From Phocaeicola faecium (GTDB lineage Bacteria; Bacteroidota; Bacteroidia; Bacteroidales; Bacteroidaceae): a stretch of 64,000 bases of DNA. Both the position numbers and the translations under genes were made by a program. Below are positions 1 through 8,124 of the stretch, piece by piece (positions within the stretch are counted from its first letter, which is position 1; every line of letters begins with the position of its first letter). Location of the stretch: assembly GCF_014837055.1 (NCBI RefSeq), contig NZ_JACSPQ010000053.1, positions 80,663 through 144,662 on the forward strand. The letters are read 5' to 3'. The notes beneath the pieces were generated by a model. That model was not told where the DNA came from, ran no database searches, and was given only the letters and a program-made list of their open reading frames with translations.

Positions 1-905
1 TATACGGCCAACAAATTAGAAGCGTTAAACCGTCCGATGAATTGTACGTTCACCTCTCTGTTGTTAATATCCAACAACATTCCTTCAAAGCCGTCTTCCA
101 ATACCTTCCCTTTGAAATCGCATAACGTACGAAGCGAATAAGTCGCAACTTTGGCTTTCGTATTTTGTACCATGACCAAACCATTTTTATCATCGGCGTT
201 CGTCAGTGCGAAAGCCGATTTAGGAAGTCCATCGAAAAAAGCCTTCTTCGCTTTCAGATAATTCTCAAAGGTTTTATGGTAGTCCAAATGGTCGCGGGTG
301 AGATTCGTAAAGATACCTCCTGCAAATTTCAGTCCGCCGATACGTTTTTGAGCCACCGAATGAGAACTTACTTCCATAAACGCATATTTACAGCCTTCGT
401 CTGCCATTTTGCCTAATAATCTGTTAAGCGTAATGGGGTCGGGTGTAGTATGGTCGGTCGGAATGGCTTCTCCGTCAATATAATTGCATACCGTAGATAT
501 TAAACCTACCTTATATCCAAAGCGGCGAAACATTTCATAAAGCAAAGTAGCGATGGTGGTTTTCCCGTTCGTTCCGGTAACGCCCACCAAATCTAATTTT
601 TCTGTCGGATTGCCATAAAATGTTGTAGCCAACTTGCCTACCGCATCTTCCGAATCGCTCACTTGAACATAAGTTACCTTGTCATCGGTTTGCTCAGGCA
701 GGGTTTCACATACGATAGCGGCAGCTCCACCGGCAATAGCTTTTCCGATGTACGCATGTCCGTCTGTTTGAGTTCCTTTCACAGCTACAAACAAACAGCC
801 GGGCTTCACCAAGCGCGAGTCCATTTGTATGTCTGTTACCTCTATATTTAAATCGCCTGCCCAACGGCAAACGTTCACAGATTTCAAAATTTCTTCCAGT
901 TTCAT
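1..905 (-). CDS. murE: UDP-N-acetylmuramyl-tripeptide synthetase MurE (3' end cut by window)
   Basis: Cytoplasmic Mur ligase that adds the third stem-peptide residue to UDP-MurNAc-L-Ala-D-Glu using ATP. The first 301 residues are visible, starting [10 protein letters not shown]; the C-terminal ligase domain, which holds the residues that select diaminopimelate, is outside the window. Visible features are the N-terminal Mur domain with '[10 protein letters not shown]' and the ATP P-loop '[10 protein letters not shown]' near residues 108-117, followed by 'STVCNYI' and 'HTTPDP', typical of MurE rather than MurF. It lies 9 bases after ftsI in the same direction, as in the standard division/cell-wall cluster order. 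Family assignment is firm; amino-acid specificity cannot be read here. Confidence 0.95.
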   Translation of the reverse strand, partial: MKLEEILKSVNVCRWAGDLNIEVTDIQMDSRLVKPGCLFVAVKGTQTDGHAYIGKAIAGGAAAIVCETLPEQTDDKVTYVQVSDSEDAVGKLATTFYGNPTEKLDLVGVTGTNGKTTIATLLYEMFRRFGYKVGLISTVCNYIDGEAIPTDHTTPDPITLNRLLGKMADEGCKYAFMEVSSHSVAQKRIGGLKFAGGIFTNLTRDHLDYHKTFENYLKAKKAFFDGLPKSAFALTNADDKNGLVMVQNTKAKVATYSLRTLCDFKGKVLEDGFEGMLLDINNREVNVQFIGRFNASNLLAV

Positions 906-914
906 TTCTTTATC

Positions 915-3047
915 TTATTTAAGAATCAATGTTATAGTTTGCCCCCTGCGGACATGAGACCCGGCCGCAAGGCTTTGAGAAGTAACCTTCCCTACGCCCG
1001 ACAAACGGACTTTCAGCCCATAACTTTCCAACAGGTAAACGGCATCTTTCGCACCCATGCCCTTTACGTTAGGAAGCAACTTGCTGTTTATTTTAGTTTC
1101 TTTCAGCTCTGCCTGAGTGGGAGTGGTTGTCACTTTTCCCCATACAGGTATGTCTTCCGAGGCTGTAGAGATAGAAGCACTGTTGCTGTTCACATTCAGT
1201 GCGCGCAATACATAAGCAGCCTCTTGGATATCTCCGCTCTTTACGTTAGGTATCAGTATCGAGGTAGAATCTTTGGCATGTTCCAAATCCTGATTCAAAT
1301 GTTTCGCATAAATACGTTCGGCGATGCGGCTGAACACGCTTCCTGCCTGCAAGCCTCCGGATGCCGGACCGTGAGGTATCTGAATAGAAACAATGCAACT
1401 GTATTTAGGGTTCTCGGAGGGGAAGTAACCGCAGAAGCTAACCAAATAGCTTACTCCTCCAGCTTTATATCCGGCTTTACCTTGCGAGATTTGCGCTGTT
1501 CCTGTTTTGCCCGATACGCTGAACTGTTTGCTTCCTGCCGGTTTTGCAAGTCCTTGCGAAACCACTTTACGCAGAATAGTACGTATCTGCATCAACGTCG
1601 TATCCGAACAAATTTTCGGATTGACTATTTCCGTCGGAAATTCTTTCAATATCTCGCCGTCTTTGGCTATTGCTTTCACAAACTTGGGTTTCACCATCAC
1701 GCCGTTATTGGCAATGGCATTATAAAAATTCAACAGATAAATGGGAGGAATCATCGTTTCGTAACCGATACTCATCCACGGCAAAGTGGTTCCTGCGAAA
1801 TAACGTTCGTTCGGTCCTTGTATGCGCGGACTTGCTTCACCCACGAAGCCCAAGTTCAGCGGTTTGTCGATGCTCATGCGTTTCAAGCCGTCGACAAACT
1901 TTTGGGGATTCTTTCCGTAAAAATGATCGATAATCGTCGATACGCCCACATTGGATGATACTTCAAGGATGCGTGTCACATCTATCTTTCCATAACCGCC
2001 CTTATACCAGTTCCAGTCTTTCATGAAACTGCCGTGCATATTTACCACCCCGTTTCCTGTATCTACCACATAATCGGGCGTAATATATTTATCTTCGAGC
2101 GCTACCATGATAGAAGCCGTTTTAAAGGTAGACCCCGGCTCCATCAGGTTACTTACCGAAGCATTGCGCATTTCGTAATAATTCCCGTCGCCTGCTTTGG
2201 TCATGTTTACATTAGCTTTCACATCGCCCGTAGCAACTTCCATTACTACCGCCACTCCGGATACGGCATTCAGATTTTTGAGCTGGTCTACAAGGGCTTT
2301 CTCGGCAATATCCTGCATGTCGACATCGATGGTTGTAATCACATCGCAGCCATCTACCGCCGGCTTATCCACGATATTCAAGTATTTGTTCATCACCTTT
2401 TGGCGGTGGGTGATGCCATTTTGCCCGCGCAAAATTGAATCGTAAGTAAGCTCAATGCCATTTTTCGCACCCAACGTTATATCGGGGTACATATCGCCCA
2501 ACGTACGGGCAGCCAACGAGCCGAAAGGTTTTTTCCGCTGATTGAAAGCCAATTCGTGGAATCCGCCCCGGTATTTATTCAAATTAAACACCGGAAGTTT
2601 TTTGACCTCCTTATACTCAATATATGAGATGCGCTTGGGGTAAAGCAAATAGTTTCTGCTCTTCGCACGCCTTCCGTTCAAGATATGCCGACGAAAGCTC
2701 TGCGCACTTTTATCCGGGAATATCTGATGCATCCCTTCACAGATTTCCGTCAGATGGTTCATCAGTACAGAGTCGTTACCGGCTTCTTTCAGCGCTACGA
2801 AATCCATATAAATTTTATATTCCGGCAAGCTGCTCGCCATTAATTTCCCGTCGGCTGAAATAATATTTCCGCGCGTAGGAGCAACCGTGACATTTTCTTT
2901 AACGAAACGGTCGGCAACGTCTTTCCAGTACTGGCGTTCTGCAAACATGATAAATGCGGCCTTGATAATAACCGCCACCGCTATCAACGCCATGACAAAC
3001 ACTATGAACGTATAGCGGAGCATGATATTTTTCTGTCCAAACATCAT
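915..3047 (-). CDS. ftsI: Septal transpeptidase FtsI (class B penicillin-binding protein with PASTA domain)
   Basis: Class B PBP that cross-links septal peptidoglycan in the periplasm; 710 residues. A single N-terminal membrane segment (about residues 12-34) is followed by a PBP dimerization region and the transpeptidase domain. The catalytic motifs are SxxK (EPGSTFK, Ser about 306), SxN (SSNVG) and KTG (SGKTGTAQIS). A C-terminal PASTA repeat starts near 'LLPNVKGMGAKDAVYLL'; such tails occur in Bacteroidetes FtsI but not in the E. coli protein. Only one base separates its start from the ftsL-like gene's stop, so the cluster is probably translated as one transcript. Confidence 0.95.
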   Translation of the reverse strand: MMFGQKNIMLRYTFIVFVMALIAVAVIIKAAFIMFAERQYWKDVADRFVKENVTVAPTRGNIISADGKLMASSLPEYKIYMDFVALKEAGNDSVLMNHLTEICEGMHQIFPDKSAQSFRRHILNGRRAKSRNYLLYPKRISYIEYKEVKKLPVFNLNKYRGGFHELAFNQRKKPFGSLAARTLGDMYPDITLGAKNGIELTYDSILRGQNGITHRQKVMNKYLNIVDKPAVDGCDVITTIDVDMQDIAEKALVDQLKNLNAVSGVAVVMEVATGDVKANVNMTKAGDGNYYEMRNASVSNLMEPGSTFKTASIMVALEDKYITPDYVVDTGNGVVNMHGSFMKDWNWYKGGYGKIDVTRILEVSSNVGVSTIIDHFYGKNPQKFVDGLKRMSIDKPLNLGFVGEASPRIQGPNERYFAGTTLPWMSIGYETMIPPIYLLNFYNAIANNGVMVKPKFVKAIAKDGEILKEFPTEIVNPKICSDTTLMQIRTILRKVVSQGLAKPAGSKQFSVSGKTGTAQISQGKAGYKAGGVSYLVSFCGYFPSENPKYSCIVSIQIPHGPASGGLQAGSVFSRIAERIYAKHLNQDLEHAKDSTSILIPNVKSGDIQEAAYVLRALNVNSNSASISTASEDIPVWGKVTTTPTQAELKETKINSKLLPNVKGMGAKDAVYLLESYGLKVRLSGVGKVTSQSLAAGSHVRRGQTITLILK

Positions 3048-3048
3048 C

Positions 3049-3405
3049 TTATTTCTTCTCTTTAATTAAAAATGGAGGAGTAGTAGCTGTTTGAAGCGGC
3101 ATTTTCCCTTCTTCTGTTGCAACATATTCTTCGATGCGCGACTGGCGGCTCCGTTCGGTCAGTTCCGAAGAAATGGTCAGCGCATCATATTTTGTATCTA
3201 CCAGCTCTTTTTTCAACCGGTCTATTTCAATGATTTCACGCTGGCTTTCATAACGGTTGTTTATATAGAAAATGGTCAAGATTACTATTAAAATAAGCAA
3301 GTTGGCCTGCTTTCTCAGGAAGTTATGAGCCAAAATATCCCCTCCCAAGATGCTTTTCAGCGTGATATGGAAAGTTTCCTGCTGCTTGTCTTCTTGTTGT
3401 TCCAT
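3049..3405 (-). CDS. FtsL-like cell division protein
   Basis: Small bitopic membrane protein of 118 residues lying between rsmH and ftsI, where FtsL sits in other bacteria. It has a cytoplasmic N-terminus of about 33 residues, one membrane segment (around 'ANLLILIVILTIFYI'), and a periplasmic heptad-like coiled coil ('IEIDRLKKELVDTKYDALTI'). FtsL proteins recruit and activate FtsW/FtsI through such a coiled coil. Sequence conservation in this family is low, so the call rests mainly on topology, size and position. Bacteroidetes databases often call it simply 'FtsL-like' or hypothetical. Confidence 0.85.
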   Translation of the reverse strand: MEQQEDKQQETFHITLKSILGGDILAHNFLRKQANLLILIVILTIFYINNRYESQREIIEIDRLKKELVDTKYDALTISSELTERSRQSRIEEYVATEEGKMPLQTATTPPFLIKEKK

Positions 3406-3417
3406 AACTTTTACTTG

Positions 3418-4332
3418 TTATTTCTTTTCTGCAATTCTTAATTTAGCGCTTCGCGAGCGAGGATTACGCAGTATCTCCTCGTTGGCGGGCACGATTACTT
3501 TATTGTTTATCAGGCGGAACGGTGTTTTTACGTTTCCATAAAAATCCTGATCGGCCTTTCCTTCGATATTTCCTGTTTTCATCAGGTTCTTTACCATGCG
3601 GTCTTCCAGCGAATGATAGGTGATAACCACCAATCTCCCTCCGGGCTTCAACGCCTCGGTAGCTGCATACAGCATTTCTTTCAGCGCCTGCATTTCTTCG
3701 TTCACTTCGATGCGCAGCGCCTGAAACACTTTCGCCAATTCTTTTTTTTCTCTTTCCCTGCCGTACAGCGGCTTTACCACTTCAAGAAAATCGCCTATGG
3801 TATCAAATGGCTTCCGGGCGCGCGCCTTTACCAATACGTTCGCCAGCTTCCGGCTGTTCTTCAGTTCACCGTACAGGTAAAACACATCAGCCAGCCGCTC
3901 TTCATCATACGTATTGACTACATCGGCAGCCGTCATTCCCGCCCGGCGGTTCATGCGCATGTCCAACTTTCCGTCGAAACGAAAAGAAAAGCCGCGCTCA
4001 CTGTCGTCGAAATGATGAGACGACACTCCCAAATCGGCAAGAATACCGTCAACCTCTTCCACTCCGTAGTAACGAAGAAAGTTACGCAGATACCTGAAAT
4101 TACTCCGCACGAAGGTAAAACGGCTGTCATCCACAATGTTGCGCTCCGCATCTTCGTCTTGATCGAAACTGAACAAACGGCTTTCCTTTCCCATACGACG
4201 CAAAATCTCCCGTGAATGTCCACCTCCTCCGAAAGTTACGTCCACATAAATTCCGCCATCCTGCAAGTTCAGTCCGCAGATGCTTTCCTGCAAAAGTACA
4301 GGCACATGATAAGTCTGTTCCGTTTCGTTCAT
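3418..4332 (-). CDS. rsmH: 16S rRNA (cytosine(1402)-N(4))-methyltransferase RsmH (MraW)
   Basis: S-adenosylmethionine-dependent methyltransferase that modifies C1402 of 16S rRNA; 304 residues. The N-terminus 'HVPVLLQESICGL' and the SAM-binding glycine loop 'VDVTFGGGGHSREIL' are diagnostic of RsmH, as are 'GILADLGVSSHHFD' and the C-terminal 'YHSLEDRMVKNLM'. It leads the division cluster here, with a 12-base gap to ftsL. The usual upstream partner mraZ is absent; the next gene upstream is on the other strand. Start ATG at 4332 fits the family N-terminus. Confidence 0.97.
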   Translation of the reverse strand: MNETEQTYHVPVLLQESICGLNLQDGGIYVDVTFGGGGHSREILRRMGKESRLFSFDQDEDAERNIVDDSRFTFVRSNFRYLRNFLRYYGVEEVDGILADLGVSSHHFDDSERGFSFRFDGKLDMRMNRRAGMTAADVVNTYDEERLADVFYLYGELKNSRKLANVLVKARARKPFDTIGDFLEVVKPLYGREREKKELAKVFQALRIEVNEEMQALKEMLYAATEALKPGGRLVVITYHSLEDRMVKNLMKTGNIEGKADQDFYGNVKTPFRLINNKVIVPANEEILRNPRSRSAKLRIAEKK

Positions 4333-4889
4333 GAGTCAATATCTTTGCTGTTTTTAGCTATTATATAATTAAGGTGTAAAATTAGGCATTTCCTTATAAT
4401 TAGGCACTATATTGGTTGGGGAATTTTTCAGAAAGTTATCAACAGCCCGCCTCAGCGCGGTGTATTTTGCTTTCTCAAACACAAGCCGTTATCTTGGAAA
4501 CCTGTCGGCTTACACCGAGCCTTCCCAAACTTTTTCCGGCTTGCCGGAAGCCCGAAAAACGCTACCCATAGCGTAAACAAGTTCTATGGGTAGAACCGGG
4601 CAACGCTACCGCATGAGTTGACCAACACTAACGGTAGCGTTTTCCGGGATTTTACTGCGGGAATTTCCGCCAGCGTTTTACCCGGCAGAATAGTTAAACA
4701 AAAGCTGGGCAACAAACCGCCAGCTTTCCCTAAATCACGGGCAAAAAAAGGCCCGGTTTGTCATATCAACGTATACAAAACATGCCCTACAGTATATTTT
4801 TTGTGTTAAATAGTAGATTTTTTTACCACTATTGCCCTATTTATCAAAAGATACATTACTTTTGTAACACAAATACAATAAAGTAAAGA
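4333..4889. other. Divergent intergenic region between rsmH and glsA; no mraZ
   Basis: About 557 bases between the divergent genes rsmH and glsA with no credible reading frame. A plausible glsA -7 box (TACTTTTG) lies at 4856-4863. A double-hairpin repeat occupies 4553-4648. The left part is AT-rich and holds no ORF resembling MraZ on the minus strand. Confidence 0.6.
4553..4648. repeat. Dispersed double-hairpin repeat, copy 1
   Basis: Contains the paired blocks CTACCCATAG ... CTATGGGTAG and GCTACCGCATGAGTTG ... ACGGTAGCGTT. It is the reverse orientation of the copies at 14221, 32246 and 39255. It lies between two divergent genes, away from coding sequence. Confidence 0.85.
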
Positions 4890-5708
4890 ATGGCTGACGA
4901 CTCAATCTTTTTAATTGACATAGACAAGATTCTGAAAGAAAAGGCAGGACCAAAAGCCAAAAGGGTTCCCCGATTCGTGGTTTCGTACCTGAAACACATC
5001 GTACATCAGGATGAACTGAATGTCTTTTTAAAAGAAGTCTCCGGTAAAGAAGGAGTCCACTTTCTGGAAGCGTGCATGGAGTTTCTTGATGTAAAACTTG
5101 ATATCAGGGGACTTGAAAATCTCCCTAAGGAAGGTTTGTGTACGTTTGTGTCCAATCACCCTTTAGGGGGACAAGACGGTATCTCACTGGGATATATACT
5201 TGGAAAGCACTACGACGGGCGAATCAAATATCTGGTAAACGACTTACTGATGAACCTCCGCGGACTGGCGCCCCTTTGTATCCCAATCAACAAAACCGGT
5301 TCGCAATCGCGCGATTTCCCTAAAATGGTAGAAGCCGGCTTCCGCTCAGACAGTCATATCATCATGTTCCCTGCCGGACTTTGTTCGCGCAGGCAGAACG
5401 GAACAATCAAAGATTTGCCGTGGAAAAAAACATTCATTACCAAAAGTATAGAAACTCACCGCACCATTGTACCCATTCATTTTGAAGGACGAAACTCGAA
5501 CTTCTTTTACACGCTGGCAAATGTCTGTAAGTTCTTAGGAATCAAGTTTAACATAGCCATGCTTTATCTTGCCGACGAAATGTTGAAAAACCGCCATAAA
5601 ACGTTCCGGGTAACCATCGGGAAACCCATCCCGTGGGAAACATTCGGTAAACAGAAAACTCCGGCCGAATGGGCGGACTACGTGCGTGAACTGGTTTACA
5701 AATTATAA
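4890..5708 (+). CDS. glsA: Glycine-lipid O-acyltransferase GlsA (PlsC-like)
   Basis: Lysophospholipid-acyltransferase-family protein of 272 residues. An acyltransferase core is seen: 'FVSNHPLGGQDG' (the HPLGG-D variant of the catalytic HxxxxD motif, near residues 87-98), then 'MFPAGLCSRR' and 'VPIHFEGRNS'. In Bacteroides thetaiotaomicron an adjacent PlsC-like/GNAT-like pair, GlsA and GlsB, makes N-acyloxyacyl glycine lipids; GlsA adds the second acyl chain to the hydroxyl of N-acyl glycine. The gene lies 22 bases ahead of glsB here. Family and pairing are seen; substrate is inferred from the homologous pair. Confidence 0.85.
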   Translation: MADDSIFLIDIDKILKEKAGPKAKRVPRFVVSYLKHIVHQDELNVFLKEVSGKEGVHFLEACMEFLDVKLDIRGLENLPKEGLCTFVSNHPLGGQDGISLGYILGKHYDGRIKYLVNDLLMNLRGLAPLCIPINKTGSQSRDFPKMVEAGFRSDSHIIMFPAGLCSRRQNGTIKDLPWKKTFITKSIETHRTIVPIHFEGRNSNFFYTLANVCKFLGIKFNIAMLYLADEMLKNRHKTFRVTIGKPIPWETFGKQKTPAEWADYVRELVYKL

Positions 5709-5730
5709 AAAGATGTTATAATTGATAGAT

Positions 5731-6711
5731 ATGGAAGATATTATTGCTCCGATTGACAAGGAACTACTGAAATCGGAACTCACACCCGACAAACGTATGC
5801 GCTCCACAAACAAAAGTAACAACGAAATATACGTTGTAACATGGCAAAACGCGCCTAACGTATTGAAAGAAATCGGTCGCTTACGTGAAATCGCATTCCG
5901 CGCAGCCGGAGGTGGCACAGGCATGTCGATGGACTTGGATGAATACGACTTAATGGAAAATCCTTACCAGCAACTGATTGTTTGGAATCCGGAAGCTGAA
6001 GAAATATTGGGAGGATACCGTTACATACTGGGCGATGAAGTAGAATTCGACGAGCATGGGAAACCTAAATTGGCTACGGCTCACATGTTTGATTTCTCCG
6101 AGAAGTTTTTAAAAGATTACCTTCCTACCACCATCGAATTAGGGCGTTCGTTCGTAACCCTCGAATATCAGTCTACACGCTCCGGCTCAAAAGGTTTATT
6201 TGCACTCGACAATCTGTGGGACGGATTGGGAGCATTGACAGTAATCAAGCCCAATGTGAAATATTTCTTTGGTAAGATGACGATGTATCCCAGCTACAAC
6301 CGCTTCGGACGCGACATGATTCTTTATTTCCTCAACAAGCATTTCTACGACAAAGACAAGCTGATAACCCCGATGACCCCGCTGCAGATAGAAACAGACC
6401 CGGCGGTTCTCGAAAAGTTGTTCTGCCACAATACGTTTAAGGAAGACTATAAGGTTTTAAACGCCGAGGTGCGTAAGTTGGGATATAACATTCCGCCTTT
6501 GGTTAACGCTTACATGGGACTTTCGCCCACCATGCGTATGTTCGGGACTGCCATTAACGACGGTTTCGGAAATGTAGAAGAAACGGGTATTCTGATTGCC
6601 GTAGATGAGATTCTGGAAGAAAAGCGTGTACGCCATATCGAATCTTACATAAAAGAACATCCCGAAGCCTTGCATTTCACTTCAGGAGCTAATCCGGTGA
6701 TTTCAAAATAA
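5731..6711 (+). CDS. glsB: Glycine N-acyltransferase GlsB (OlsB-like GNAT fold)
   Basis: Acyl-carrier-protein-dependent N-acyltransferase of the OlsB/hemolysin-like GNAT family, 326 residues. It contains 'LREIAFRAAGGGTG', the signature 'DEYDLMENPYQQLIVW', 'ILGGYRYI' and 'IELGRSFV', all typical of ornithine- and glycine-lipid synthases. In Bacteroides, GlsB makes N-acyl glycine, which GlsA then O-acylates. I start at ATG 5731; an in-frame TTG at 5722 is possible but less likely. It ends just before a hairpin terminator. Function is inferred by family and the conserved glsA neighbour. Confidence 0.87.
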   Translation: MEDIIAPIDKELLKSELTPDKRMRSTNKSNNEIYVVTWQNAPNVLKEIGRLREIAFRAAGGGTGMSMDLDEYDLMENPYQQLIVWNPEAEEILGGYRYILGDEVEFDEHGKPKLATAHMFDFSEKFLKDYLPTTIELGRSFVTLEYQSTRSGSKGLFALDNLWDGLGALTVIKPNVKYFFGKMTMYPSYNRFGRDMILYFLNKHFYDKDKLITPMTPLQIETDPAVLEKLFCHNTFKEDYKVLNAEVRKLGYNIPPLVNAYMGLSPTMRMFGTAINDGFGNVEETGILIAVDEILEEKRVRHIESYIKEHPEALHFTSGANPVISK

Positions 6712-6724
6712 AAGAATTGTTTAT

Positions 6725-6751
6725 AGGAACATTGAGCAGATGTTCCTTTTT
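6725..6751 (+). terminator. Rho-independent terminator after glsB
   Basis: Stem AGGAACAT/ATGTTCCT with a 7-base loop and a TTTTT tail, 13 bases after the glsB stop. Confidence 0.75.
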
Positions 6752-6761
6752 ACCCAATACT

Positions 6762-6791
6762 TCGCAAAAGCGTAAATCTACGCTTTTGCGA
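6762..6791. other. Perfect hairpin between convergent glsB and tolC-like genes
   Basis: 13-base perfect arms (TCGCAAAAGCGTA / TACGCTTTTGCGA) around a 4-base loop. There is no T-run on either side, so it is not a classical terminator by itself. It may act together with the neighbouring glsB terminator, or protect the 3' end of the efflux transcript. Confidence 0.6.
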
Positions 6792-6801
6792 CATTACTCT
6801 T

Positions 6802-8124
6802 TCAATCTTCCAAGTATTGCATAATCTTCCCGCTAATCTGCAAAAGGGAAATCTCACACATTTTTGTATCATACTCTGCCGAAAGGATACGTTCTTCCGC
6901 ATCGAGCAGACTCTTTTGTGCCTCGCGCATCTCGATACCCGACAAGTCTCCCAGCAAGTAACGGTCTTTCGCTATGTCGTGATTTTCTTTTGCTGCTATC
7001 AGGTTCTGACGTTCAAGGCTCAACAGACGAAGGTTGTTCCGGTATGCCTGCCAAAGGTTGCTGAGGTCGGCACGCAATCCCTGTTCCAGTTCCTCACGCT
7101 CTAACTGGGCGTTGCGGATGGCAAGGCTTGCGTTACGCTTTTCGCGCTTACGGTTTCCGTCGAAGATGTTAAACCCTACCGTCACCCCGCCGCTGAATCC
7201 CCAATTACTGCGGCTGCGCGTGGCGTTTACATCGTATTTATTTAATGTATAACCGTATCCGGCATTCAGCCGCACGTAAGGATAGTTACGCGACAATACT
7301 TTCTTATAATCCAACTGTGCGATAACCGAATTCTGGTCGGCACGCAACAAGCTGGCGTTGGCGGTAAGCGTAGAATTCCAAAGGTCGTTGAAATCCAAGA
7401 AGTCGCTGATGTCAATCACCGAATCCCGTACTTGTATCGGGCGGTCGACATCTTTTGCCGCCATCAGCTCGTTCAGATTGATGCGCGAAGTATGTACCAG
7501 TTCCTGCTGTTTCATATACTGCGCACTGTCGGCATTAAAGTCTACTGTAGCCTGCTGATAATCCAAACGCGAGAAGTTTCCGATGTGGTATCGCTCTTCC
7601 ACAATGCGCAACCGCTCCTTCGAGAGCGAAACAGCATAACGGAAGTTCTTCAAACGGATTTCCTGCTGAATATAATTGTAATACTCGGCGGTAAGCGTTG
7701 CAATAAAATCCTCAATGGCAATGCGGGTATTGGTTTCACCCTGCCGCTTTAATTCCTGTAACTGTTTATACGTGGTACTGATGCTGAAACCGTCGAACAC
7801 TGTCCAGTTAACATCAAGCCCGGCATCCAATGTTTGGTCGAATACACCGCGCTGCTTGGTTGTGATACCCGTCTCCCGCTCTTCGGTATTCGTATTGTCT
7901 GCCGTACCGGTATAACTGGCAATCAAATCTACCGTAGGCAAGAACCCTGCGTTCCCCAGCGTAGCGTTGTTCTTGCTAATCAATTCCTCATTGCGCGTAA
8001 TGCGTAGCGAATAATTGTTCATCAACCCTTCTTCAAGACATTGCTTCAGGGTATATTCATATTGTGCCCTCAACGGGAAGGCTATGAAGACATATAGTAT
8101 TAAAAAGGGAATGATTCGTTTCAT
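6802..8124 (-). CDS. TolC-family outer-membrane efflux protein
   Basis: Outer-membrane exit duct of the RND system, 440 residues. A signal peptide (MKRIIPFLILYVFIAFPLRA) is followed by two repeats of long alpha-helices with the TolC-family pattern ('SLRITRNEELISKNNATLGN', 'ELKRQGETNTRIAIEDF', and the matching second half from 'NASLLRADQNSVIAQLDYKK'). Its start overlaps the stop of the RND pump gene by 4 bases (ATGA type), so the two are translationally coupled. The trimer would dock on the adaptor to expel substrates across the outer membrane. The exported compounds cannot be read from sequence. Confidence 0.93.
   Translation of the reverse strand: MKRIIPFLILYVFIAFPLRAQYEYTLKQCLEEGLMNNYSLRITRNEELISKNNATLGNAGFLPTVDLIASYTGTADNTNTEERETGITTKQRGVFDQTLDAGLDVNWTVFDGFSISTTYKQLQELKRQGETNTRIAIEDFIATLTAEYYNYIQQEIRLKNFRYAVSLSKERLRIVEERYHIGNFSRLDYQQATVDFNADSAQYMKQQELVHTSRINLNELMAAKDVDRPIQVRDSVIDISDFLDFNDLWNSTLTANASLLRADQNSVIAQLDYKKVLSRNYPYVRLNAGYGYTLNKYDVNATRSRSNWGFSGGVTVGFNIFDGNRKREKRNASLAIRNAQLEREELEQGLRADLSNLWQAYRNNLRLLSLERQNLIAAKENHDIAKDRYLLGDLSGIEMREAQKSLLDAEERILSAEYDTKMCEISLLQISGKIMQYLED

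Noticed and set aside
939..1958. Long open frame antisense to ftsI
   Set aside because: Composition follows from the codons of ftsI on the other strand; no family features or promoter.
4618..4809. 63-residue plus-strand frame in the rsmH-glsA gap
   Set aside because: It begins inside the dispersed repeat, has no recognisable features and no promoter.
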